Assembly (NCBI GenBank): GCA_016187565.1
Contig: JACPJR010000010.1
Span: forward strand, 1 to 64,000
Source of the DNA: Candidatus Woesearchaeota archaeon
Lineage (GTDB): Archaea; Nanobdellota; Nanobdellia; Woesearchaeales; JACPJR01
Length of the DNA stretch: 64,000 bases
Direction of reading: 5' to 3'
Each line of letters begins with the position of its first letter. Position 1 is the first letter of the stretch. Positions 17,743-25,641 of the stretch are shown piece after piece. Below the pieces are notes generated by a model. That model did no database searches and was not told where the DNA came from. It was given only the letters and a program-made list of their open reading frames with translations. The position numbers were made by a program, and so were the translations under genes.

Positions 17743-18999
17743 ATGCTTTATCAATCCGGTCATTACCAGTATGCGCAAGGTCCTATTCGGCCACCGAGTG
17801 AACAGGGAAGCCTTTTTGTGCTTGTCCAACAAAACTGTGCCTTTAGTTGTTCTTTCTGCGGGCTGTATAGAAAAGGAAGGTATACTCCCCGATCTCCAGC
17901 TGACATCGGTGCGGACATCCAAGCGATGGAGGCAATCTATCACGACATTAAAGCAGAGTCGTTCAGCCTAGGTTTAGGAGGAACCGTTACTCATGAGGTT
18001 ATGGAAGCTATTGGAAGACCATGGGTTGGTCCATTCATGCTCAGGAAAAATGGTGTTGTTGATGGCGAAGTAATTCAGGCTATGTTTGATCCCGGGTTCT
18101 TTGGAGATGAACGATTGCGAAGCTATTTGTATGTCGCAGATTGGATTGGTGCTGACGCAAGGAATGTTTTCCTCCAGGATGCGGATGCATTAACCGTTCC
18201 GACCCGTACACTTATACCTGTTCTTACCCAACTTCAAGGAACCTTTCCATGGATCGAGCGGGTTACTACCTATGGTACGGGGACGAGTACCTCTCGGAAG
18301 ACCGTTGATGAGCTTCAGGAGCTATATGGTTTAGGATTACGCCGCGTTCATGTTGGTCTCGAATCGGGTTCTCCGCAATTACTTCAGTTGGTTCATAAAG
18401 ATACTGATGTTGAACATCTCAGACAAGGCGGATTAAATGTTAAAGCAGCAGGTCTGTCGCTCTGTTATTACGTGATTCTTGGATTATCCGGACGAACATT
18501 TGGTGGGCACGATCTTGTTGAGGAGCATGCTGTTGAGACTGCTCGTGTTATCAATGAAGTGAATCCAGAGGTTGTGCGATTCAGAACCCTTGCTCTACGC
18601 CAAGGAATTCCGCTCTATAGACAGCAACAGAAAGGCACTTTTGTTTCTATGAATGATGATGAGATTGTTCGTCAAGAACGTTTGCTCATCGAGCACCTCG
18701 ATAGTCGATTTACCGGAGAAATCGTCAGTGATCATACCACCAACCTCCTTATGGAAGTACATGGAAAAATGCCTGATGATAAAACTAGAATAATGAGTAC
18801 TATTGACGGATACCTTTCCCTTCCTGCTGAACAACGGGCTGCATTCCAGTATGGACGGAGACGTGGTTTTTACCGGACGCTTCGAGATCTTGAAAAACCG
18901 GCTCCGGGTAATGAAGGAGTACTGGGGAAAGCAACACAACTGCTTCGATCAGGAAAACTTGAGAAAACTCTTCGTCAAGAAATGGCTCGTATGGTTTGA
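17743..18999 (+). CDS. Radical SAM enzyme, unknown substrate
   Basis: A 418-aa protein with the radical SAM cluster CAFSCSFC near residues 31-38, which would hold a 4Fe-4S cluster and cleave S-adenosylmethionine. Further along are GLGGTVTHEV, a TYGTGTSTSRK stretch and VHVGLESGSPQLLQLVHK, the glutamate/glycine strand common to the Elp3/YgiQ-like branch of the superfamily. There is no B12 or TRAM domain. The substrate cannot be inferred from the neighbours (MscS upstream, nothing downstream). ATG 17743 fits AAAGG at 17731-17735; GTG 17737 is the alternative. Confidence 0.8.
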   Translation: MLYQSGHYQYAQGPIRPPSEQGSLFVLVQQNCAFSCSFCGLYRKGRYTPRSPADIGADIQAMEAIYHDIKAESFSLGLGGTVTHEVMEAIGRPWVGPFMLRKNGVVDGEVIQAMFDPGFFGDERLRSYLYVADWIGADARNVFLQDADALTVPTRTLIPVLTQLQGTFPWIERVTTYGTGTSTSRKTVDELQELYGLGLRRVHVGLESGSPQLLQLVHKDTDVEHLRQGGLNVKAAGLSLCYYVILGLSGRTFGGHDLVEEHAVETARVINEVNPEVVRFRTLALRQGIPLYRQQQKGTFVSMNDDEIVRQERLLIEHLDSRFTGEIVSDHTTNLLMEVHGKMPDDKTRIMSTIDGYLSLPAEQRAAFQYGRRRGFYRTLRDLEKPAPGNEGVLGKATQLLRSGKLEKTLRQEMARMV

Positions 19000-19203
19000 T
19001 GCCGACAATTATCTTTTTCTCGATATCGTTTTGGAATACCTGGCCTTGATACCCAGGGAAAAGGGAATCAAAACAGTTTTGGACACAGTCCTTTGTTATA
19101 GTTGAGCCCCCATATCCCTGATTGGTATGGCCGTGGCAACCTGCCTAAGCATCTCTATCGGATTTTTGCTCTATTGAGGTTATTTACGTTCATCTCTTTG
19201 TGC
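19000..19203. other. Intergenic gap between convergent genes
   Basis: About 200 bases separate the ends of the radical SAM gene and the minus-strand gene ending at 19204. I see no ORF with a start signal. There is one weak hairpin (CCATA with TATGG near 19108-19130). Confidence 0.4.
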
Positions 19204-19767
19204 TTATCTTGTTGATTTAAACCTTTGCATATCAACTTCCCCTACTTGTTCAAACATGGTATTCAAACCTAAGGTAAGACTGGCGTCATCCCCAATTCTG
19301 CTATGCGTATAGGGAAAGATAATCCACTGCTTATCATGTTCAGCAAAAGGATTGACGAAATACAAACTCAGGAATCTTCGTTCTTTGAGGGCGTTCCAAT
19401 GCTGGAGAACTGCTTGCAGATTTTCCTTGGTATTGAGGAGAACTATTCCGATTGATTTTGTTGTTTCGTAAGGAACAAGAAGTTTAGTCAGGTCATCAAC
19501 AACAGGAGCAATAATAAATAACTGTTCTTTATCTTTATAGTTCACTTGTAGCGTATTTGCAGTTTTTTCTAGCCCAACGATCTTTCGAAGCATAAGGTCT
19601 TTATGTTTGATAAAGCCTTCAATCCACCCCAGGAGATCTTGGCTGATCTCCTCAGTGGTACGTGTTTTGTTTACCATGGGTATGATCTGCTTTATTTTTC
19701 TAATCCTTGTTTCTTTAGATTTCAGCCCCCTTATAAATGTCTTGCTATCAGTTGATGTAGGTATCAT
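19204..19767 (-). CDS. Unknown protein in HTH/membrane operon
   Basis: A 187-aa soluble protein of unrecognised family. The N-terminal third is basic and helical; the C-terminal part is alpha/beta with strands such as SIGIVLLNTK and RFLSLYFVNPF. Its ATG overlaps the stop of the upstream HTH gene in a TAATG arrangement, so it is translationally coupled to it. It may be the effector or modulator of that regulator. No catalytic residues are evident. Confidence 0.6.
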   Translation of the reverse strand: MIPTSTDSKTFIRGLKSKETRIRKIKQIIPMVNKTRTTEEISQDLLGWIEGFIKHKDLMLRKIVGLEKTANTLQVNYKDKEQLFIIAPVVDDLTKLLVPYETTKSIGIVLLNTKENLQAVLQHWNALKERRFLSLYFVNPFAEHDKQWIIFPYTHSRIGDDASLTLGLNTMFEQVGEVDMQRFKSTR

Positions 19768-20039
19768 TATAAGCCGAAAACATCCGAGAACTCTTTGATT
19801 TTCTTAAACTCACTGATATAGTGGTAACCTTTTTCAGTAATCGCGTAGTATTTAACGTTTTTTTCCATGGTTTCAACGACCATTCCTCCTGCTATGAGCT
19901 CTTTTAAATAGAGCTTCATCTTCTGGTGGGAAAGATTTGATTTGTACAGCAGATGGGTCGGTTTAATCTTGCCGCCTTTTACTTGGATTGAGGTCAAAAT
20001 ATCATTGACAATCTCAATCTTTGTTCGTCGTTGTGCCAT
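19767..20039 (-). CDS. Archaeal winged-helix transcriptional regulator
   Basis: A 90-aa single winged-helix domain of the small archaeal type that resembles ArnR/Sso10a-like proteins (IKPTHLLYKSNLSHQKMKLYL as the HTH, then the wing, then YAITEKGYHYI leading into a C-terminal helix). It likely binds DNA as a dimer through the last helix. It sits between a polytopic membrane protein gene 36 nt upstream and the coupled 187-aa gene. Confidence 0.82.
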   Translation of the reverse strand: MAQRRTKIEIVNDILTSIQVKGGKIKPTHLLYKSNLSHQKMKLYLKELIAGGMVVETMEKNVKYYAITEKGYHYISEFKKIKEFSDVFGL

Positions 20040-20075
20040 GCTTGTTATTCGAATAATTCGCTGAGCTAATCACCT

Positions 20076-20759
20076 TCAACATTTCTTAGTAATACATCGG
20101 TATGCATAGAGGAGTATCAAAAATCCAATAAGTTGCAATGCTTCTGCAATGGCATACGCAGTTACGGTATACGCTAATAGGATGAACAAAATTTGGCTGA
20201 TGAGCAGTGTGGTAAACGCAATAGCAACGGGCAATGTGGTCTGTGTCTTCTCATGGATGTAATGATAATAATATTTACCCACGATAACCAAGAGTAATAC
20301 AATAGAGGTTAGGTGAAAGACAAAGTAAGAATTGTAACTAAAGATCGTTGTGATGAATATAAAATACGTTAATACATAAAATATTTTCTGGTCACGTATA
20401 CGTAGTACAATCGCTAGGATGATCAGATAGCCAAAGAGCATCGAAAACCGATGAAGAAAGAGTCCAACAAGATTGATCCATTCTATCTGTTGTGGAACAT
20501 ACTGTGTTATCACCACAGAACCAACCATTTTTGTCTCTAAATCATTGACAAAAACCAAGGTATGGGCTACCATTTTCAAGGCAAATGAAAAGCCAATGGA
20601 AAGAAAAGCACCGGCAAACATAAGGAACTGTTTTTGTGCGGTGTATTTGTATGCACGATAGCTAAAAAATGCGATGAGAAACGCAACGACAAGCGCGATC
20701 ATCTCAAAGACGACATAAACTCCCCTGAACCAGGGTAAGGTGATAAAATATTCGGTCAT
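20076..20759 (-). CDS. Polytopic membrane protein (about seven helices)
   Basis: A 227-aa protein with about seven hydrophobic segments and few charged loops. The first helix (VFEMIALVVAFLIAFFSY) and a histidine in the third helix region (LKMVAHTLVF) are notable. I do not recognise the family; similar short seven-helix proteins occur next to archaeal HTH genes, where they may act as membrane sensors. It is first in a three-gene minus-strand operon. A TTTAAAAAG-type TATA element lies about 25 nt before the start on the minus strand. Confidence 0.7.
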   Translation of the reverse strand: MTEYFITLPWFRGVYVVFEMIALVVAFLIAFFSYRAYKYTAQKQFLMFAGAFLSIGFSFALKMVAHTLVFVNDLETKMVGSVVITQYVPQQIEWINLVGLFLHRFSMLFGYLIILAIVLRIRDQKIFYVLTYFIFITTIFSYNSYFVFHLTSIVLLLVIVGKYYYHYIHEKTQTTLPVAIAFTTLLISQILFILLAYTVTAYAIAEALQLIGFLILLYAYRCITKKC

Positions 20760-20907
20760 TATCTCCCCCTTACGTTCTAACTTTTTAAATGTTCCTCTTA
20801 CCTCTGGTATAAGGAACTTCGATTCTATGAGAAAAGCATGACACGTTATAAAAAGATTATGAATTATGAAAAAAATAAAAATTAAAAAAAAAGAAAATTG
20901 CTCTCAA

Positions 20908-21147
20908 TTAAGAGAGAGTATAGTCCATTGTAGGCAACTGGCTTCTGTTAACCGGAAATTCGATACAATGAACACCTACAGTCTGGTTGCTTCTGGTCAT
21001 GTTACCACAAGGGGTTCCATTAAGGTTTACCGAATCTCCAGGTGGAACACTGCCAAACACTGAGATGCTTGTTACCAGCACCGCTACCACAACTACCGTT
21101 AAGATGGCTATCTCTGCCACCCTTCTTTTATTTTTTATATCTCCCAT
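20908..21147 (-). CDS. Small exported single-helix protein
   Basis: A 79-aa protein with a short basic N terminus, one hydrophobic helix (about residues 12-32, EIAILTVVVVAVLVTSISVF) and an outer domain with two cysteines and NxS/T sequons. The N terminus resembles a type IV pilin-like class III signal (charged residues then a hydrophobic stretch), so a small pilin-like role is possible but unproven. GGAGGT lies 7 nt before the ATG. Three TGGAACA repeats lie upstream. Confidence 0.65.
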   Translation of the reverse strand: MGDIKNKRRVAEIAILTVVVVAVLVTSISVFGSVPPGDSVNLNGTPCGNMTRSNQTVGVHCIEFPVNRSQLPTMDYTLS

Positions 21148-21236
21148 TTTTTACCTCCGCCCATACAAAGAAACAGAAGACCTATCAAAGTGACAAGCCT
21201 TCTGTTTTATTAAGGGCTTTGGTGGAGAATAAGGAG

Positions 21237-21276
21237 TGGAACAGAATATTAAGGTATAGTGGAACAAGATGGAACA
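21237..21276 (-). promoter_or_regulatory. Three TGGAACA repeats upstream of the small exported protein gene
   Basis: TGGAACA occurs at 21237-21243, 21260-21266 and 21270-21276, the last two 10 bp apart (one helical turn). On the minus strand they read TGTTCCA and lie upstream of a TATA-like CTTAATAAAA near 21212. This layout fits operators for an activator, possibly the adjacent membrane-anchored HTH protein. That link is inference. Confidence 0.4.
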
Positions 21277-21282
21277 AGCCGT

Positions 21283-22290
21283 TTACTGATGTTTAAACCA
21301 TTCAGTAAGCCTAACAAGGTTAGAATTTCCAATTGCCAATACTTCGACAATTTTTTTTTGCTGTAATTTTCGTAGTGTTCTCGATAAAGTGCTTTTGGGC
21401 ATACCCGTTACGACTCTAATCTGGTTCTGTGTTACCTTTTCTCTGTTTTGGATAATTGCTTGAATAATCATTTGTTCTGTAGGGGAGAGGGTACCCAGAA
21501 TAGATTTCTGTGTTGGTGACAATGTCTTTTTTTGTTTACTCTTCATAAATATCCAACTACTGATTCCAAGTCCAAGGAGAAGAAGTACACTCCCGATAAT
21601 TTTCCAGGGTAAAGAGGCAAACAAATTTTCTTTCACTTTTTTGTTTGAGCGTCCAACATCAACATTTGGAGAAGAGGAAGGTATACTCTTTTTTCCCTGT
21701 AGTTCATAATATACTACAAGTCGATTGCTCTCATTATTGGTAATGTCCTCTAGATAGATATTCAGTTTGTCATCTTCTTGACGGTTTACCACAAAACCAT
21801 TTGTATCAACGGACTGAATAGAAGTATTTTTAGGAAAATAGAGAGTAAAGAGCCAATCTTCCACTGCAAAAGAGCTTAGAAACGTGAAATCAAATTGCCA
21901 ACGTCCACGATTTTTAATGGTGAATTCATTCGTAAGGTACTCTACTGAAAAGGTGTAGATTTTTTCTTGGCGTGAAGGAATTATACGTATAACTCCCTCT
22001 TGGTAAGTAAAATTAAGCTCCCCCTCCCAATCATAAACCCTTACTGACTCTGTTCGAGGGATAGTAACGCTAATAGTAGGGATAGTTGTGGTATCGAGAT
22101 AATAAAAATCTCTGACAAGTGCAGATCCAAAATAGTCTAAACTGATCTCTGTTTCCCTTAATGAAATTGATCCTTGTGCCTGAACCCCTTCTGTTTGCAC
22201 AATAACCGTTCCTAGAAGAATGACTAAGAGTAACCAACGTGACCAAGGTACTCCTTTTGATTTGTCAGAATCTGCTTTTATTGGTTTCAT
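21283..22290 (-). CDS. Membrane-anchored sensor with cytoplasmic winged helix
   Basis: A 335-aa protein. Residues 18-40 are a signal/anchor helix, followed by an extracytoplasmic beta-rich domain (about 40-225) with sequons. A second transmembrane helix follows (about 230-250, IIGSVLLLLGLGISSWIFM), then a cytoplasmic MarR/IclR-like winged helix (about 265-335, with LSPTEQMIIQAIIQ and TGMPKSTLSRTLRKLQQ). The layout is that of a one-component transmembrane regulator that senses outside and binds DNA inside. It follows the Cys-rich surface protein gene by 5 nt, so the two are probably one signalling unit. Confidence 0.8.
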   Translation of the reverse strand: MKPIKADSDKSKGVPWSRWLLLVILLGTVIVQTEGVQAQGSISLRETEISLDYFGSALVRDFYYLDTTTIPTISVTIPRTESVRVYDWEGELNFTYQEGVIRIIPSRQEKIYTFSVEYLTNEFTIKNRGRWQFDFTFLSSFAVEDWLFTLYFPKNTSIQSVDTNGFVVNRQEDDKLNIYLEDITNNESNRLVVYYELQGKKSIPSSSPNVDVGRSNKKVKENLFASLPWKIIGSVLLLLGLGISSWIFMKSKQKKTLSPTQKSILGTLSPTEQMIIQAIIQNREKVTQNQIRVVTGMPKSTLSRTLRKLQQKKIVEVLAIGNSNLVRLTEWFKHQ

Positions 22291-22295
22291 TGTCC

Positions 22296-23549
22296 TTACG
22301 GTGCAAGTGTTAAGGTGATCTCTCCGATACCTTGAATGCTTCCAACAAGCAGTCCGTTGTTACGATCAAGCCTCATTTGAGAAGTATCCCCTTCTTTCTG
22401 AAGACTGAAGCTTATGATATCTAAAGACTCATGCACATTATAAAGGAGATAAAGCTCGTCTTCAACTCGCAAGAACCCACTATAGTAAAAGGAAGCATTA
22501 ATCTCCTCAGAAGAGCTTTCCAGTTGCTCAAGATTTGCTTTTGGTACTTTTATTTTCCTTGTGATAAGAATTTTGATCTTTTTGTTATCTAAATCGGGTG
22601 CAATGCCTGTGGCTTTTATTCGTTCACCAATTCCCACATTTGTCTGATTATAGAACGTAGATATATTCCGTTGAAGATCAGTACTTTGATCGGGCTGATA
22701 GGTAAGAGTGTTAAAAAAGATAATTGTTTGTCTATGCGTAGATGTAGTCGTAGGACTGGCATCGATTACGTCATGAGGCGCACTACCTTTTTGATTATCG
22801 CTTGCTGCGTCAAGTTCTTCTGTCAACGAATTAAGTGGTTCGGGTGTCGTTTTGCTCTTGTTCTCCTGAGAGGTATTCTCAGGAGGGGTTGGATCTTCAC
22901 AATCGTCTGGGCAATTTAACCATGTCTCATTTTGATCACACGTTCCATCGCCACAGATTGAGCTATTTTGTGGAAGAAAGCCACATGCTCCTTCTTGACA
23001 AGTTGCATTATACTCACTACAGCTAACCGTTTCTTTGAATAAATAAGTGTCATTGAGACAGGAGTATTCAATAAGAACCTCGTTCTGACAGTAATCAGTA
23101 ATAGATCCGTTTGAAGAATTAACATACCCTTTGAGAAAATAATTAGATCCGTTATCAGTTTCATAACAAAAACTCGGCTGAGGTTCTTTACAGTCCTTTG
23201 GGCAATTTAACCATGTCTCATTTTGATCACAGGTTCCATCGCCACAGATTGAGCTATTTTGTGGAAGAAAGCTACATGCTCCTTCTTGACAAGTTGCATT
23301 ATACTCACTACAGCTAACCGTTTCTTTGAATAAATAAGTGTCATTGAGACAGGAGTATTCAATAAGAACCTCGTCCTGACAGTAATCAGTAATAGATCCG
23401 TTTGAAGAATTAACATACCCTTTGAGAAAATAATTGGATCCGTTATCAGTTTCATAACAAAAACTCGGCTGAAAAGCTGAGATCGTAGCTAAGAAGATAA
23501 TTACTAGGCTAAAGCTTGCTGCTACCTTAACCAAAGATGTTTTATACAT
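22296..23549 (-). CDS. Cys-rich surface protein with a near-identical 97-aa tandem duplication
   Basis: A 417-aa exported protein with a signal sequence (residues 1-26). Residues 27-123 and 124-220 are the same 97-aa module with only four differences. Each module ends in SICGDGTCDQNETWLNCP, the CGDGxC...E...CPxDC motif common in secreted bacterial and DPANN proteins. The C-terminal half (about 250-417) is beta-rich and ends in a hydrophobic strand without a clear anchor. It is immediately upstream of the membrane-anchored HTH gene on the same transcript and may be the ligand-binding or cell-contact partner of that sensor. Confidence 0.8.
   Translation of the reverse strand: MYKTSLVKVAASFSLVIIFLATISAFQPSFCYETDNGSNYFLKGYVNSSNGSITDYCQDEVLIEYSCLNDTYLFKETVSCSEYNATCQEGACSFLPQNSSICGDGTCDQNETWLNCPKDCKEPQPSFCYETDNGSNYFLKGYVNSSNGSITDYCQNEVLIEYSCLNDTYLFKETVSCSEYNATCQEGACGFLPQNSSICGDGTCDQNETWLNCPDDCEDPTPPENTSQENKSKTTPEPLNSLTEELDAASDNQKGSAPHDVIDASPTTTSTHRQTIIFFNTLTYQPDQSTDLQRNISTFYNQTNVGIGERIKATGIAPDLDNKKIKILITRKIKVPKANLEQLESSSEEINASFYYSGFLRVEDELYLLYNVHESLDIISFSLQKEGDTSQMRLDRNNGLLVGSIQGIGEITLTLAP
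22890..23471 (-). repeat. 291-bp in-frame tandem duplication
   Basis: Positions 23181-23471 and 22890-23180 are two adjacent copies of a 291-bp (97-codon) unit. Only a handful of bases differ, giving D/N, S/G, K/D and K/E changes. The near identity indicates a recent duplication or ongoing homogenisation. Confidence 0.9.
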
Positions 23550-23663
23550 TGCATAACTCCAAGCCCTCGTTTAGGGCGAGAAAAGCTCTGCATATATAAA
23601 TGTTTTAGTTAGATGCCTTTTTTAGACAAATTTAATAAGAAAGAAAAGTCTCCATGAGGAAAT

Positions 23664-23857
23664 GGACCAGTAGCCTAGCCTGGTAATGCTTACGCTTATT
23701 TCATACGCAAAAAGCACCTTGTTATTTGCAAGGTCTTTGCAGCAGAGGCGTAAGCTTTGGGTACATAGGGCGACAGCCTCCTATGCAGAGGAAGTGATCT
23801 TGTTGCTTCCTTCTCGAAGTGAGCTGTAGGTCGGGAGTTCAAATCTCCCCTGGTCCG
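23664..23857 (+). tRNA. tRNA-Arg(CCT) with two apparent introns, one in the D arm
   Basis: Acceptor GGACCAG (23664-23670) pairs with CTGGTCC (23850-23856), with discriminator G at 23857. The T arm is GGGAG-TTCAAAT-CTCCC. The anticodon stem ACAGC (23773-23777) pairs with GCTGT (23823-23827), and the loop carries CCT at 23780-23782. The D stem GCCT (23673-23676) pairs with GGGC (23768-23771) only if about 80 nt (near 23688-23767) are removed. That insert closes on itself with GCTTACGC/GCGTAAGC. About 38 nt (near 23784-23821) interrupt the anticodon loop after A37. The mature length would be about 76 nt. Intron ends are uncertain by a few bases. Confidence 0.8.
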
Positions 23858-23864
23858 CTAGTTC

Positions 23865-24047
23865 GGAAGATTCCGTAGGAATCTTCCTCGTTTCTTTCTA
23901 TACTCAAAGACATAAATAATTAGACAATGTAGTCTTTTCGTAATACACGAGAAAATCCGCATGGATTTTCTGTGCCCCAAAAATGTCTTACATTTTTGAG
24001 GGAGCAAAAGCCAATCTTATTTTGTCTAAACATTTGTGTCTTTTGCT
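23865..24047. other. Cluster of consecutive hairpins between tRNA-Arg and parA
   Basis: This gene-free stretch holds perfect hairpins GGAAGATTCC/GGAATCTTCC (23865-23887), GAAAATCC/GGATTTTC (23951-23970) and CAAAAATGT/ACATTTTTG (23978-23998). It also holds longer-range pairs TTAGACAA (23920-23927) with TTGTCTAA (24022-24029) and AGCAAAAG (24003-24010) with CTTTTGCT (24040-24047). The last two would cross as a pseudoknot. It could be terminators of the converging tRNA and parA transcripts or a structured RNA. Confidence 0.5.
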
Positions 24048-24092
24048 ATATTAAATCTTTTCAGAACAAGAATGTGAAGAAGAACACCTAAG

Positions 24093-24845
24093 TTATGCGT
24101 AATAAAACTCTTTCTCAATAACCGTATTCACCAGCTTCAAATAATCTTTTGCGCCCCGTGAGCCTTTGGCATAGTCAAAGATGGTTAATCCTTTACTGGG
24201 AGCTTCTTTGAGCTTCGAGTTAATTCCTATAGGCTCGACGACAATACCATTGTAGCCCTTCTTAATTTCATTCAAGGTCTGGACACAGATTTTATTTCTT
24301 TTGTCGTGTAGGGTTGGAATAATTGCCGTGACCTTTAAGGTGTGTTCAAAAAGCTCGTTGAAGTTATCAATCGTGGCAACCATCTTCTTTAAGGCATCGA
24401 GACCAAGATAGTCTGTTGAGACTGGAATAAATGCCTCATCTGCATAGAGAAGCGCATTTTGATTAAGGAGATTAATGGATGGTGGACAGTCAATGAAAAC
24501 ATAGTCGTAATCCTGCACTGTCCGCATTGCTTTGCGTAAGGCCAACTCACGATTTGGTTGTCCTGAAAGGATCAGCTCGGCCTTTGCCAATGTTTTATCA
24601 CTCGTAATAAGGTGAAAGTCCTTGGTTAGTTCAACCATGCATTTTTTTGGGTTTTCGCCTTCTGCAAGAAGATGGTATATATTCTTATCAGCACGTGCAC
24701 ACAAACAGGTACTAACATTTCCCTGAGGATCTAAATCAAGAAGTAAAACGCGCTTTCCTTTATTGGCAAGTCCTGCAGCAAGATTAACAGTTGTTGTTGT
24801 TTTTCCGACGCCTCCTTTTTGATTGATGATGCATATCTTGCGCAT
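24093..24845 (-). CDS. parA: ParA/Soj-type ATPase
   Basis: A 250-aa deviant Walker ATPase (KGGVGKTTTT, about residues 9-18). It also has LLLDLDPQGNVSTCL (switch I/Walker A' region), DYVFIDCPPSINLL (Walker B) and PVSTDYLGLDAL. ParA proteins move chromosomes, plasmids or large assemblies by ATP-dependent dimerisation on DNA. No ParB gene is adjacent; the hairpin cluster lies just downstream. It is a chromosomal orphan ParA here, so the cargo is unknown. Confidence 0.9.
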   Translation of the reverse strand: MRKICIINQKGGVGKTTTTVNLAAGLANKGKRVLLLDLDPQGNVSTCLCARADKNIYHLLAEGENPKKCMVELTKDFHLITSDKTLAKAELILSGQPNRELALRKAMRTVQDYDYVFIDCPPSINLLNQNALLYADEAFIPVSTDYLGLDALKKMVATIDNFNELFEHTLKVTAIIPTLHDKRNKICVQTLNEIKKGYNGIVVEPIGINSKLKEAPSKGLTIFDYAKGSRGAKDYLKLVNTVIEKEFYYA

Positions 24846-24942
24846 AACTACACCTCATTTTATGCTAGGAACAGCAGAGCAGGGAGAGGTGGGTATTATT
24901 TAAATGTTTCTATCCCCAAGTAAAGACGTTTTTCTTTCCTCT

Positions 24943-24969
24943 GGTTGCTAACTCTTTTTGGATGAAGCT
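24943..24969 (+). mobile_element. Solo right end of the structured MITE-like element
   Basis: GGTTGCTAACTC followed by TTTTTGGATGAAGCT matches the last 29 bases of the element at 9379-9544, apart from a C-to-T change in each arm and a T run two bases shorter. No left end or conserved core is found in the preceding 100 bases. It is probably a decayed or truncated copy. It ends about 25 bp before the TATA element of the translin gene. Confidence 0.6.
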
Positions 24970-25023
24970 TATGAAGTCAGGAAAGGGCAAACCTTTTTAA
25001 AACAGGCATCCATTTGTCCTTTG

Positions 25024-25611
25024 ATGAAACCGATGATCAATCAACAAGATTTTCAAAAGCTGAAAAAGGCCATTGCATCATACGATGCTAAACGAGAAGA
25101 ACTTATCAAGAAAAGTAGGGATATCGTTGTTTTATCCAAGCAGATCATTTATGCGATTCACCGTGGTGACATGAAGCGTGCCTTGGAACTTGTTCCTCAC
25201 ATAACCGAGCTCATTACCGACCTTAAAACCGGTGGACATGCCCATTCCGGATTAACGTCTGAAGGCTTTTATCGTATGGCTATGCAAGAGTATGTTGAAG
25301 CCCTGTGCTATTATGAATTTATGGTAAAACAGTCGGTGCCCAATGCCCAATCGCTAGGGGTTGAACCTGAGGAGTATTTACTCGGTATCTGTGACCTCTA
25401 TGGCGAACTTGTCAGGAAAGCTATTAATGCAAGCATTGAGGGAAATGACGAACTTCCAGTCATTATCCGTAGTTTTCTGCTTGAGTTGTATGGCCAATTA
25501 CTCTTATTTGACTTCCGCAACACCGATCTTCGGAAAAAGTTCGATGGTCTGAAATACAGCCTCACTAAGATGGATGAGTTGGTCCTGAGTATTAAGAATA
25601 AACAACACTAA
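25024..25611 (+). CDS. Translin-family protein
   Basis: A 195-aa all-helical protein with the translin pattern: a long first helix carrying YDAKREELIKKSRDIVVLSKQ, then FYRMAMQEYVEALCYYEF, EEYLLGICDLYGELVRKAI and a C-terminal KFDGLKYSLTKMDELVLSIK. Archaeal translins form octamers that bind RNA or single-stranded DNA, and some have RNase activity as in the C3PO complex. ATG 25024 is preferred to TTG 24958 because TTTTTAAAAC at 24994-25003 is a TATA box at leaderless distance. The upstream alternative would also start inside the mobile-element remnant. Confidence 0.88.
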   Translation: MKPMINQQDFQKLKKAIASYDAKREELIKKSRDIVVLSKQIIYAIHRGDMKRALELVPHITELITDLKTGGHAHSGLTSEGFYRMAMQEYVEALCYYEFMVKQSVPNAQSLGVEPEEYLLGICDLYGELVRKAINASIEGNDELPVIIRSFLLELYGQLLLFDFRNTDLRKKFDGLKYSLTKMDELVLSIKNKQH

Positions 25612-25641
25612 GAACAAACACCATGATCGGGTCGAGCTATC

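Noticed and set aside
22916-23455. Two 82-aa minus-strand ORFs 291 bp apart with almost identical products
   Set aside because: They are out-of-frame shadows of the 97-aa tandem duplication in the surface protein gene.
22890-23471. CRISPR-like array
   Set aside because: There are only two long in-frame units with no spacers; it is a coding duplication.
23664-23857. tRNA-Ile or tRNA-Asn reading (anticodon near 23694-23697)
   Set aside because: Taking the first long helix (TTACGC/GCGTAA) as the anticodon arm gives anticodons not used in archaea and leaves the T arm without a matching anticodon stem. The ACAGC/GCTGT arm with CCT explains all stems.
24958-25023. Upstream TTG start for the translin gene
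   Set aside because: It lies inside the mobile-element remnant and upstream of the TATA box, so the leader would not be transcribed.
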